Below, one piece after another: positions 1 through 7,464 of a DNA stretch of 15,826 nt (within the stretch, counting starts at the first letter, position 1; the number at the start of each line of letters is the position of its first letter). The notes beneath the pieces were generated by a model. That model saw only the letters and a program-made list of their open reading frames with translations. It had not been told where the DNA came from and did no database searches. Made by a program: the position numbers and the translations under genes. Source of the DNA: Verrucomicrobiales bacterium (GTDB lineage Bacteria; Verrucomicrobiota; Verrucomicrobiia; Verrucomicrobiales; Akkermansiaceae); NCBI GenBank assembly GCA_002729295.1, contig PBTU01000037.1:1-15826 (forward strand), in the 5' to 3' direction.

Positions 1-1
1 G

Positions 2-499
2 CCGCGCAGTAAGGAGAACCCCTCAATGCTTGGCCCGGCTCAGTTGAAATGGCTGAAGCAAACGCTCAAGCAGCCGGCTACCTTCAAAGTGCTCTGCACC
101 AACGTGCCCATGACGCCGAAGGTGAAACCCGGCTCAAAGGATACCTGGGATGGCTTTGCCGCCGAGCGCCAAAAGATTTTCCAGTACATCGCTGATCAGA
201 AAATCCCCGGTGTCATCATCCTTGCCGCCGACCGCCATCGTTCCGACGCCTTCAAGATCGACACTGACATTGAGGGTATGTATCCCCTTTACGAATGCCA
301 GTCCTCGCGCCTGACAAATCAGCACGTGCACGGCCTGATCAAGCACTCGCTCTTCGGCTACAACGAGAAGCAATCTTTCGGACGTGTTGATTTTGATCTC
401 AAGGCGGACGATCCGACCTTCAAGTACACCGTCATTAACATCGACGGCAAAACCATCGACTCGCTCGCTATAAAGCGTAGCGAACTGCAACTCAAATAA
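2..499 (+). CDS. PhoD-like metallophosphatase, C-terminal part (5' end outside window)
   Basis: The frame is open from base 2, so this is the 3' part of a longer gene; the first ATG at 26 is internal. The piece LGPAQLKWLKQTL matches the 'LG..Q..WL...L' segment of PhoD-type alkaline phosphatases/phosphodiesterases, which are exported metalloenzymes that cleave phosphate esters. ILAADRHRSD (D-R-H codons at 230-238) corresponds to the family's late metal-binding 'GD.H' motif, with Ala in place of the usual Gly. The segment WDGFAAERQKIFQYI also fits the family. The last 25 residues (YTVINIDGKTIDSLAIKR) form the usual closing β-strands, so the C-terminus looks complete. A second ORF with a signal peptide starts 18 bp downstream on the same strand, which suggests an operon once continued to the right. 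Family call is confident; exact substrate is not inferable. Confidence 0.8.
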   Translation, partial: PRSKENPSMLGPAQLKWLKQTLKQPATFKVLCTNVPMTPKVKPGSKDTWDGFAAERQKIFQYIADQKIPGVIILAADRHRSDAFKIDTDIEGMYPLYECQSSRLTNQHVHGLIKHSLFGYNEKQSFGRVDFDLKADDPTFKYTVINIDGKTIDSLAIKRSELQLK

Positions 500-517
500 A
501 CGATCGCTCTTTCAACA

Positions 518-649
518 ATGAAACTCACATCCGCCCTTACCATCCTCACCGCGCTCCTTTTTGGGGCGTTCACCTCGCAACCGGTTGGCGAGCTAGTTGC
601 CGTCAACGCGGAAGAAGGCATCGGGTGCGTTCTCCAGCGGACCGACTAG
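518..649 (+). pseudogene. Truncated start of an exported protein (signal peptide only)
   Basis: ATG at 518 opens a 43-residue ORF beginning MKLTSALTILTALLFGAF, a textbook Sec signal peptide (Lys, then a hydrophobic core). After about residue 25 the frame crosses into the 3' end of the opposing gene (whose stop is at 593-595) and has no secreted-protein character before its TAG at 647-649. It lies 18 bp after the PhoD-like gene on the same strand, the spacing expected of the next gene in that operon. The simplest reading is that a secreted-protein gene lost its body when the minus-strand block became joined here. An alternative is a chance signal-like ORF; no strong ribosome binding site is visible, but that holds for most genes in this window. 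Confidence 0.5.
574..592. repeat. Palindrome at the + / − gene junction
   Basis: CTCGCAACC / GGTTGGCGAG pair as inverted arms with one unpaired G; the central CAACCGGTTG is a perfect 10-base palindrome. It sits exactly between the truncated signal-peptide coding part and the stop codon of the minus-strand gene. No T-tract follows it on either strand, so it is not a canonical intrinsic terminator. It could be a bidirectional hairpin, a recombination scar or chance. Confidence 0.4.
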
Positions 650-1513
650 CGGAAACGTTACGGTCATCTGATCAGCGTCTTCAGGATTCTCATCACTTTC
701 CAGCAAAACGCTGTCGTCTAGATCAGCACCCCAATCGATCAGGTCGAAGGAGTAAAAAACAGAGTAGGACGCCGCTCCCGTCTTGGTCCAAGTCAGGGTC
801 ACTGTTGGGCCCGGATCTCCGTCGGGATCGTATTCAAGCTCGGTGATGGCAAAGGGAACACTGGGGCCAGTCGAGCCGATGATTGCGAGATTGTCGAACC
901 CGGCATGGTTGCCAGTTTCATCAGCACCTCCGAGTTCACCACCATCAATTTCGAGGCGGTATGTCCCAGGTGCACTCAGCGGAATCGGAGCGGCAAATAT
1001 CAGCGACACGGGGGTCGGGGATCCGGCGGGAGTGAGAGGTTGGCCATTTGCCACATCAAGAATCGAAGCTGTCCCCACAACAACATTAGAAGGATCGTAG
1101 AGGGTAATGGTGAAGTCGGATCTCCGCCCGACGTTTTGAACTCCTCCAGCATTCAGCGACCAATGATCAAAAGTCACCTCCGTCAGGGTCACCGAACTTC
1201 CCGCAGCCGCGGTGAGGTTGACGGAAGTCCGCCACCAGGTATTCCCATTGCCGACGTTGATTTGCGGCGCAAATTGATTCTGATTGAAATCGTTCGAGTT
1301 AAATAAGTTTTGAGCGTTTCCACTGTCTTGAACAAAGGCTGACATCTCACCCGGATCCTCAACGCCATTGAGAGTCCAGCCCAAATCCGAGGCGGTGTTA
1401 CCGTTGAGGGTTTGCCCATCAAATGTTGTCGAAGCAATCGTCTCGCCATTAACAAGACTGGCCGAAAGGAAAGCGAGTGCAGCGGAACGGAAGAAACAAA
1501 TTTTGGAATTCAT
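593..1513 (-). CDS. Secreted protein, paralogue of the PEP-CTERM neighbour, with Verrucomicrobiota-type C-terminal module
   Basis: 306 residues from the ATG at 1513. The frame extends upstream to 1564, but residues 1-20 from the chosen start (MNSKICFFRSAALAFLSASL) form the signal peptide, so the shorter start is preferred. The N-terminal half closely resembles the next gene upstream (2351-1638): FDGQTLNGNTASDLGW against FDGQTIAGNTASDLGW, the shared INVGNGNT, and DETGNHAGFDNLAI against DETGNHAGINNLSI. The core is Gly/Asn/Thr-rich and predicted to be all-β, like a jelly-roll adhesin or carbohydrate-binding domain. Instead of a PEP-CTERM tail it ends in a separate ~85-residue module (ITELEYDPDGD, LTWTKTGAASYSVFYS, DLIDW, FFRVDGN) of the kind found at the C-termini of many exported Verrucomicrobiota proteins. 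The function is unknown; it is probably secreted or surface-bound. It converges on the PhoD-side genes. Confidence 0.75.
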   Translation of the reverse strand: MNSKICFFRSAALAFLSASLVNGETIASTTFDGQTLNGNTASDLGWTLNGVEDPGEMSAFVQDSGNAQNLFNSNDFNQNQFAPQINVGNGNTWWRTSVNLTAAAGSSVTLTEVTFDHWSLNAGGVQNVGRRSDFTITLYDPSNVVVGTASILDVANGQPLTPAGSPTPVSLIFAAPIPLSAPGTYRLEIDGGELGGADETGNHAGFDNLAIIGSTGPSVPFAITELEYDPDGDPGPTVTLTWTKTGAASYSVFYSFDLIDWGADLDDSVLLESDENPEDADQMTVTFPLVGPLENAPDAFFRVDGN

Positions 1514-1637
1514 GGTCAGTGGATCTTTAAGGACGCATCGTAGTTGAATTCCCCGCCTTTTCACAAACTCAAATAATATGAGAATTCGGAGACAATTTAG
1601 GCCATCCGCTTTCAGATAGCATCCGAGCTAGAACTCC

Positions 1638-2351
1638 TTAAATTCCGGAGCGCCGACGACGCAGAAGAGTCAGGAAACCCAAGCCACCGAGCAGGAGAGC
1701 AGAGGGCTCGGGAACAGCTGAGACGTCTCCATTGATCGAGAGATTGTTGATCCCGGCGTGGTTACCGGTTTCGTCTAAGCCGCTGAAATCGCCGCCCTTA
1801 ATGCGCAGGGTGTAGGTTCCCACATCAGTAAGGGCCGTGTCGGCGAGGTCCAGCGTGACCAACGGTTGTCCCGCGACGGTCCCGGCTAACGTGTCGGCAA
1901 CCGTCACTTCGGCGACCGGGGTGACTGCATTCAAGGGGCTGAACAGGAAAACCGTGTAGTCATTTCGTCGATTGACGTTTTCAGCCTGCCCTCCGTTAAC
2001 AGAAACCGAGTTGAAGGTCACATCGGTGAGGGTAACGGTCGAACCAGCAGACACGGTCAGTGAAACATCGGTCGTCCAGAAAGTATTGCCGTTGCCCACG
2101 TTGATCCCGGGAATGAAAATGTTTTGAACCAAGGCAGTTGCGTTAAACAAGTTTAGCGGGGCAGAACTCGCACTGAAAGCAGGCATATTTCCGGGATCAT
2201 CAATGCCGTTGAGGACCCATCCCAAATCAGAAGCGGTATTACCGGCAATCGTTTGTCCGTCGAAGGTCGTCGAAGCCACCACGGCAGCGTGGGCGGGAAC
2301 GCTCATCAGAGCGAGCGCGGAAAGGGAGATGAAGGAGGCTCTTAAATTCAT
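1638..2351 (-). CDS. PEP-CTERM secreted protein
   Basis: 237 residues from the ATG at 2351. The open frame runs back to 2546, but the part before MNLRASFISLSALALMSV overlaps the upstream gene and is not protein-like, while this Met begins a clear signal peptide with likely cleavage after AHA (about residue 22). The C-terminus carries a PEP-CTERM sorting signal: VPEP at about 213-216, a hydrophobic stretch (SALLLGGLGFLTLL), then RRRR and three final residues. In characterised systems such proteins are processed by an exosortase (EpsH family) and often end up in extracellular matrix or at the surface; no exosortase gene is in the window. The body is an unrecognised all-β, low-Cys domain shared with the downstream paralogue. 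There are 124 bp between the two genes and 118 bp upstream, so it may have its own promoter. Confidence 0.85.
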   Translation of the reverse strand: MNLRASFISLSALALMSVPAHAAVVASTTFDGQTIAGNTASDLGWVLNGIDDPGNMPAFSASSAPLNLFNATALVQNIFIPGINVGNGNTFWTTDVSLTVSAGSTVTLTDVTFNSVSVNGGQAENVNRRNDYTVFLFSPLNAVTPVAEVTVADTLAGTVAGQPLVTLDLADTALTDVGTYTLRIKGGDFSGLDETGNHAGINNLSINGDVSAVPEPSALLLGGLGFLTLLRRRRSGI

Positions 2352-2442
2352 GTTGGAAGGGCGGACAACTTTGTGGCGATAGCAAAATCCACACTCGCCG
2401 TTCACGACAAGAAAATTTAGCTCCCAAAGGTGCTCTTTTTTG

Positions 2443-2459
2443 ATCAGGTTTGACCTGAT
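2443..2459. promoter_or_regulatory. 17-bp perfect dyad, possible operator
   Basis: ATCAGGT-TTG-ACCTGAT is a perfect 7-bp inverted repeat with a 3-base centre. It lies 10 bp after the stop of the large PDZ/HEAT-repeat gene and about 90 bp upstream of the PEP-CTERM start, both on the minus strand. The only T-run (2435-2441) abuts its left side; read on the minus strand this becomes an A-run after the hairpin, the wrong polarity for an intrinsic terminator. The short dyad with AGGT/ACCT half-sites is the size of a dimeric repressor site (GntR-type sites such as FadR's have similar geometry), but no regulator gene is nearby. Function is inferred only. Confidence 0.4.
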
Positions 2460-2469
2460 ACTCCCTCGA

Positions 2470-5145
2470 TCACTTCGCCCCCGGCCGGAGCAGTTCCGCA
2501 GCCTTGCGAAGAATCTCGTCATTTGACTTAAAGGCTTGCTCGACATCCTTGCGGGCCTTCTTTCCCTCGAGAGACACCAAACGTCGCAGGCAGGCAGCCT
2601 GATAAAATGGCTGGCCCGTACTTTCTTTGATCAGAGAGCGACAAGCCGTCGCTTCGAGTTCCTTGTTTTCAAACACAGCTAGATCGCGCGCCACCTTTTC
2701 ATCGACGAGCGCGTGCAGACTGACCAAAGCGGGAGGGCTTTGATCTTTTTCGATCGTCGCGATCACTTCATCGAGCGACTTGCGATTCTCGTTCCCTTCC
2801 TTAAACCCGTCACGCAAGGTCCGCAGCTGCGGAAGGTAGGACTTCGCGTTTCCTCCATACCCCTTCAGTGTTTCCCAACGATGAGGAAACCGCATCCCGG
2901 AACCCCAATCTTTGAGATCTAGGGAATCAATCGCCAATGGAATGCCCTCCGCGATGCGATATTTCAGCAAGAGACTCAAAGCCTGCTGCCGGGCATCATC
3001 GCTGAACATGCGGTAATGAGGCGCGGGCACCGTGATGGCGTCGTAGACTTCCTGGGCCATCGCCGCGAGATCGTCGCGGGTGAAATGCGCAAAGGCATAA
3101 GCGGCACCGCCACGAGTCCGACCGCTGGGATCTTTGAGAAGCTTTGCCAAAGCGGGATGTAAAAGCTTGCGATCAACGCCCTCCAAAGGATTTCCATCCT
3201 TGGCCAAACCAGGAAGAAGCCCGTCGAAGTAAAGCGGAGCAATGCGACCGGCATCGTATCCCAAACCAAAGGCCATGGCCTGATGAATAGGACGCATCTC
3301 GCCGCCTTCTTTTCGATCCAGAATCGCCTGCAAAATCTCCGGCATGACTTTGGCCGCCGGCTTACTGATCCGGGCCAGCGCGTAGCTTGCCGGAATCGCC
3401 ACGACAGGATCATCGGTGAGAGCTTTCGCAAGTAACTCCACCGCCGCGCCAGCTTTCTCGCCCTGATACCCCAGCGCCGAACACGCTCCGGCCCGCGCTT
3501 CCGTGTTGTTGCTTTTAAGCAAGTCGATCAAGCCCGGAACAAAGTCCCCTTCCTTGGTGGCAAGATGCTTGGCAATCCACTCCCGCCCCATCGGCGACCA
3601 GCAATCCAACTTGGAAATCAATTCCCCCGCACTCAGCGAGTCGGGATCAGCCAAACGCCAATGTCCCGCTGCGATCGTTTCTGAAATCTCCTCCGCTTTG
3701 AACAAGGACTTCTCCCCCATTTCCCTCCCCGTGAGGAAGAGCGCCCGCCGTGGCATCGTCGCGATGAGCACCTGCGCCGCCGTGGGATCGAGAAGCCCCT
3801 TGCCGTAGATCCCTCCGAGCGGTTGATACACAAAACGCCCATCCGGCTTTCTCGTCAGGGCATGATACCAATCAATCTCCTTGAGAAAGGCCGTCGCCAA
3901 TTCCGGACCGCCGCAATGCGCTCCGAGGACATCCCAAAAGTAACTGTAGGAATTTCCGCTGTGGCCATACTCCATGGTATTCGCGAGCGACGCCGTGAGC
4001 CGTGAGAAGAAGTGCGTGGCGCTGTCTTTTTTGAGCACACGAAAGGCGACCGCTGCGATGCCATTCTTTCCGTTCCCTGACATTCCGTTACTGCCATTGG
4101 CATGAATCTCAAGACTGGGTCGATGAAAGCCATACCCGATCGATCCGTGACCGACGAAGCATTCGAAGAATTCCGAAGCCCGAGCAATGGCGTCATCAAT
4201 CTCGGGATGCTCGACGCCACATTTCTTGGCAAGAATGAGCGAAAGAAAACACGGAAGCCCGGCTTGATTGAGCGCTCCGTAACCACGGAGGCGGCCGTGA
4301 ATTTCACCATCATTTGTTACCTTCCACGCGAAGCCGTGTCCCCAGGTTCCCGCGCTACTTTGCCCCATGGAAACCTTAACAGCATACTCGCGGATCGCCG
4401 GGAGAACATACTTGTCCCCCGTGGCGAGGTAATACTCGGTGAGAAGCAGGTTGTGATAACCGTATCTCCAAGAGACCAGGCCACCATCGTCCAAGCTAAT
4501 CTGAAAATCCGGTTTCGCAAAATCAGCGGCGTGGAGATAATTACGCACCAAGGGATGGTATTTTTTCTCACCCGTCGCCAGCAAAGCCAGCGCCTTGTCT
4601 CCGAAGCTTCCCCAATCTTTTTGCTCAAGCAAGCGGGCCACCGCCTGATCCAAAATACGGGCGGACTTGGCACACTTGTATGGAGTCGTCGCAGCGACCG
4701 TTCCGAGCACGGGCAACTTAACCACAACCGCCTCTTCTTTCCCCTTTCGAAGTTTCGTGCCCTCCAGTTGACGCCAACGAATCAACTTCAACTGGCCGCC
4801 TTCTTTCTCCGTCTCTGCATTTACAATCGCCCGGCCCAGGACTTTGCGGGGATCTCCCGAGAATGGCGTTCCGTTGACACCCAGGATCACATCGCCCTCC
4901 GCCAGCACTCCCTCCGCCGGACATCCGGGCTCGACTTTGGTGATCAAGATCTGCCGCGCCTCACGGGTCATGGAATTCCGGCTGACATGCATCCAGCCCA
5001 TCGCTCCGGTCGGCCCGAGGTGAAATTCCCCGATCCGCTCAAAGTCGATTTCCTTCCGCAAGTCCCGCACCGGCCCCGCCAAAGGACGGGGAACCGCCGC
5101 CCACACAGAGGTGATCAACAAAAGAAACGTTAGGAGAACTTTCAT
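2470..5145 (-). CDS. Exported PDZ + helical-repeat + HEAT-repeat protein (DUF6288-like)
   Basis: 891 residues, ATG at 5145, with a signal peptide (MKVLLTFLLLITSVWA). Residues 40-55 (FHLGPTGAMGWMH) precede a PDZ domain at about 62-145, with the carboxylate-loop region ILITKVEPGCPAEGVLAEGD. Residues 160-510 look like a helical barrel with conserved turns (W227-Y230, GTWGHGFAW at 266-274, HANGSNGMSGNGKNG at 348-362, GNSYSYFW at 397-404), reminiscent of α/α-toroid enzymes. From about 520 on are repeated HEAT/armadillo-type helix pairs (ARAGACSALGYQGEKAGAA, IPASYALARI, GGAAYAFAHF). This architecture fits the DUF6288 proteins common in Planctomycetota and Verrucomicrobiota, whose activity is not established as far as I know. 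A periplasmic scaffold or an enzyme on glycan-type substrates are both possible. It lies 41 bp downstream of the DUF4405-DUF2271 gene and is probably co-transcribed. Confidence 0.75.
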   Translation of the reverse strand: MKVLLTFLLLITSVWAAVPRPLAGPVRDLRKEIDFERIGEFHLGPTGAMGWMHVSRNSMTREARQILITKVEPGCPAEGVLAEGDVILGVNGTPFSGDPRKVLGRAIVNAETEKEGGQLKLIRWRQLEGTKLRKGKEEAVVVKLPVLGTVAATTPYKCAKSARILDQAVARLLEQKDWGSFGDKALALLATGEKKYHPLVRNYLHAADFAKPDFQISLDDGGLVSWRYGYHNLLLTEYYLATGDKYVLPAIREYAVKVSMGQSSAGTWGHGFAWKVTNDGEIHGRLRGYGALNQAGLPCFLSLILAKKCGVEHPEIDDAIARASEFFECFVGHGSIGYGFHRPSLEIHANGSNGMSGNGKNGIAAVAFRVLKKDSATHFFSRLTASLANTMEYGHSGNSYSYFWDVLGAHCGGPELATAFLKEIDWYHALTRKPDGRFVYQPLGGIYGKGLLDPTAAQVLIATMPRRALFLTGREMGEKSLFKAEEISETIAAGHWRLADPDSLSAGELISKLDCWSPMGREWIAKHLATKEGDFVPGLIDLLKSNNTEARAGACSALGYQGEKAGAAVELLAKALTDDPVVAIPASYALARISKPAAKVMPEILQAILDRKEGGEMRPIHQAMAFGLGYDAGRIAPLYFDGLLPGLAKDGNPLEGVDRKLLHPALAKLLKDPSGRTRGGAAYAFAHFTRDDLAAMAQEVYDAITVPAPHYRMFSDDARQQALSLLLKYRIAEGIPLAIDSLDLKDWGSGMRFPHRWETLKGYGGNAKSYLPQLRTLRDGFKEGNENRKSLDEVIATIEKDQSPPALVSLHALVDEKVARDLAVFENKELEATACRSLIKESTGQPFYQAACLRRLVSLEGKKARKDVEQAFKSNDEILRKAAELLRPGAK

Positions 5146-5186
5146 GGCGCTTCTCTACGTGAGCACCCGCTCATTCTTCCCAAGAA

Positions 5187-6089
5187 TCATCTCCGATCAA
5201 TCACGAGTAGCGCGCTGTCGATCAACTCGAGTGCTGAGCCGACGCTTTCGTCGACGTAGAAGAGCGCCCAGGCTTCTTTTCCATCTTCACCTTCACGCTT
5301 CGGATAGCCCACCAACTCAAGCAGCTGATACGTCGACGGATCGAGGTTATCGATCTCCACCGCATAGACCAGCGAGGCCTGCTCGTCGTCAGCCTGATTG
5401 ATCTCGATGAGCAATTTGTAGGGCGTGGAGTTTTCCGTATCTGCCGGAAGAATATAGTCTGCCGGATCGAAAGAGCCATTCGGCGTAGGCCCGGAAACGG
5501 TATCCGGCTCCTCCCCGGCCTCCGCCTTGGCCTTCTCCCATCCCGCGTGCTTAAACTCCCAGTAGGGCAATCCTTTTCGCTTCGGAGTGAGCAAAGTCTT
5601 GATGTGGTACGCTCCCTCGTTTTCCAACCAAATCGCAAGCTGGGGCGGATCTTTCAAATCATAAGCCGACCCCGTTTTGATCCTCAACTCCAAGCGATAC
5701 TCCGCCCCCGGAGCGTATTGGAAGACCATGCCATCTTCCGACATTTCGAAACGCTCCATTGCCGGCCCGAGGTTTCCGCTCAATCCCAAAAGCGACTTGA
5801 TTGGCCCCGGTTGAAAAAAGAACAACAGACCAAGAACATTCGTGATCGCCAGGCTCACCCACAAGGCCCGACTACGCAGGTAGCCTTTCATGGCACGCAC
5901 ATTGTTAGAAAGATGAATCCCGATCAGCCCCACGAAGACAAAGCCCATCAGCGCATGCAGTCCCACGACCTCAATCGAGAAGGGCAGCAGAAATGCCAGC
6001 ACACCCGACACCGCGAGCACCACGAAACTCAACGCGGTCAGCAATGAAGTTATCCTGCGTCGCAGGTTGCCTGTTTCCGTTTTTCTCAT
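5187..6089 (-). CDS. DUF4405-DUF2271 fusion, membrane redox-type protein
   Basis: 300 residues. The N-terminal ~95 residues hold three predicted membrane helices (about 13-35, 41-60 and 76-94). H45 and H59 lie within or near helix 2 (VVGLHALMGF and GLIGIHLSN), the kind of His pair that binds heme in cytochrome b-like DUF4405 proteins. From about 120 on is a periplasmic DUF2271 domain: PQLAIWLENEGAYHIKTLL (149-167), PYWEFKHAGW, DTVSGPTPNGSF (a variant of the family's 'TGATP' loop) and YKLLIEINQADD. DUF2271 proteins elsewhere often sit beside PepSY and ApbE flavin-transfer genes, so a role in envelope electron transfer is plausible. The start lies 4 bp after the stop of sulfatase A, so the two are almost certainly co-translated in one operon. 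The fusion of both domains in one chain is unusual to my knowledge. Heme binding is inference. Confidence 0.8.
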   Translation of the reverse strand: MRKTETGNLRRRITSLLTALSFVVLAVSGVLAFLLPFSIEVVGLHALMGFVFVGLIGIHLSNNVRAMKGYLRSRALWVSLAITNVLGLLFFFQPGPIKSLLGLSGNLGPAMERFEMSEDGMVFQYAPGAEYRLELRIKTGSAYDLKDPPQLAIWLENEGAYHIKTLLTPKRKGLPYWEFKHAGWEKAKAEAGEEPDTVSGPTPNGSFDPADYILPADTENSTPYKLLIEINQADDEQASLVYAVEIDNLDPSTYQLLELVGYPKREGEDGKEAWALFYVDESVGSALELIDSALLVIDRR

Positions 6090-6093
6090 CCTG

Positions 6094-7461
6094 TCAGTTC
6101 CTCTGCGGGAGATTGATCTTTGGAAGGTGGGCTTTCAAGCGTTTGATCACGGTGGCATGCTCAGGGAGCGGGTTCTTCGCCGCAAGATTCCTCCATTCAT
6201 TCGGGTCATGCTTGTGGTCGTAGAGCTCTTCGCTGCCGTCGGCGTAGCGGATGTATCGCCAGCGCCGGTCGCGCAGGGCGTGATTGTTCTGTCCCAGTGT
6301 GGAAAGAGCGACATGTTCCCAGGCCGCACGTGGGTTTTCGAGCAATGCCCGTAGACTAACTCCCTCAAGTTTTGCATTCGTGGGCAAACCGCAGAGATCG
6401 ACGAGCGTCGGATAAAGACTCAGCAACTCGACCGACTGGTCGCACTTCCCTTTGACGCCGTCGGGCACACTGATGATCAGCGGAACCCGCGTGGTCCGCT
6501 CCCAGAGGGAAAACTTCGACCAGCGCTGCTTCTCGCCAAGGTGGTAGCCGTGATCCGAAAAGAGAACGATGATCGTGTTCCGGGCATGAGGGCCCTTGTT
6601 GAGCGCGTCGAGGATGCGACCCAACTGCTCGTCGGTCCAGCGCACACAGGCGAGGTAGGCGTGCACCGCCTGCTGCCAGCGATTGTTCTCCCGCATCCAC
6701 TCGTGGGTCGGGATTTTTGGATTACTCAAGGTCACCCTACGGGCGGCATCGGGGAGGTCGCTCCAATCGTTTTCATCGACGAGCGGAAGTTGCACCTCCT
6801 TGAAACTTTCGTATACCCGGCGCGGTGGAAAAAAGGGCACGTGTGGTCGATAAAATCCGCAGGAGAGGAAAAACGGCTGCTCATGTTTCGCACCCAGCTG
6901 CCCGGCGACCCAGGTGGCGGTGACGTGGTCGGTGAACTTTGTCTCCTCATAATCCTGCGGGCCGAAGTCCCAGGTGCGGTGCCACGTTTTTGGTTTCTTA
7001 TGCACCATCTGATCGAACCCCTTGCGCCACTGCCCCGGTCGCGGCCCGACGACTTGCGATTGTTCGGGCGTACCGCCGTGGAAAATCTTTCCCGCCGTCA
7101 AGGTCTTGTAACCGCTGGCGGCAAAGTGCTTCGGCAGGCTGACATATCCCTTCAGAAACTCGGGCACCTTGGAGACATGATAATGGTTATCGTAAAAACC
7201 CGTCGATGAAGGACGCCTCCCCCACAGCAGACTGATCCGCGAGGGGTTGCACATCGTCCCCTGGCAATGCGCATTGGTGAAGAGCATGCCGCGCGCTGCA
7301 AGACGATCGATATTCGGGGTCTGTGTTTGCGGGTGACCACCGAGGCAGCCGACCCAGTCGTTGAGATCGTCGACTGCGATGAAGAGCACGTTCGGCGGCT
7401 TGGCCCAAACCGCCAACGGCAACGAAATGAATACAAACCAGAATCGTAGAAACCCCTTCAT
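6094..7461 (-). CDS. Sulfatase A, iduronate-2-sulfatase-like (CNPSR)
   Basis: Formylglycine-dependent S1 sulfatase, 455 residues from the ATG at 7461 (a GTG directly before it at 7464 is an alternative). The signal peptide is the first ~21 residues, ending AVWA, so it acts in the periplasm or outside. Numbering from the GTG: metal ligands D32-D33 in VLFIAVDDLNDW, catalytic C72 in CNPSR (the Cys converted to formylglycine), GKIFHG at 125-130, RPHVPF at 206-211 and metal-site D304-H305 in SDHGYHLGE. The VDDLND...GCLGGHP and GKIFH signatures are those of the iduronate-2-sulfatase group, which removes 2-O-sulfate from uronic acids; the substrate here is not proven. The start overlaps or nearly abuts the FAD oxidoreductase stop (7465-7467), and a weak AGGTG lies just upstream. 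No C-terminal add-on. Confidence 0.9.
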   Translation of the reverse strand: MKGFLRFWFVFISLPLAVWAKPPNVLFIAVDDLNDWVGCLGGHPQTQTPNIDRLAARGMLFTNAHCQGTMCNPSRISLLWGRRPSSTGFYDNHYHVSKVPEFLKGYVSLPKHFAASGYKTLTAGKIFHGGTPEQSQVVGPRPGQWRKGFDQMVHKKPKTWHRTWDFGPQDYEETKFTDHVTATWVAGQLGAKHEQPFFLSCGFYRPHVPFFPPRRVYESFKEVQLPLVDENDWSDLPDAARRVTLSNPKIPTHEWMRENNRWQQAVHAYLACVRWTDEQLGRILDALNKGPHARNTIIVLFSDHGYHLGEKQRWSKFSLWERTTRVPLIISVPDGVKGKCDQSVELLSLYPTLVDLCGLPTNAKLEGVSLRALLENPRAAWEHVALSTLGQNNHALRDRRWRYIRYADGSEELYDHKHDPNEWRNLAAKNPLPEHATVIKRLKAHLPKINLPQRN

Positions 7462-7464
7462 CAC

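Noticed and set aside
2435..2460. Intrinsic terminator from the T-run and hairpin
   Set aside because: The T-run lies on the 5' side of the hairpin on the + strand and becomes an A-run on the minus strand, the wrong polarity for both.
2352..2546. 65-codon N-terminal extension of the PEP-CTERM protein
   Set aside because: It overlaps the 3' end of the upstream gene and would bury a perfect signal peptide inside the protein.
4102..5133. Long plus-strand open frame (343 codons) opposite the PDZ/HEAT-repeat gene
   Set aside because: It lies wholly antisense to a gene with a signal peptide, PDZ and HEAT repeats; its translation is rich in Arg/Gln with no domain pattern.
6541..7209. Plus-strand 222-codon frame opposite sulfatase A
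   Set aside because: Antisense shadow of a well-supported sulfatase; no start context or family features.
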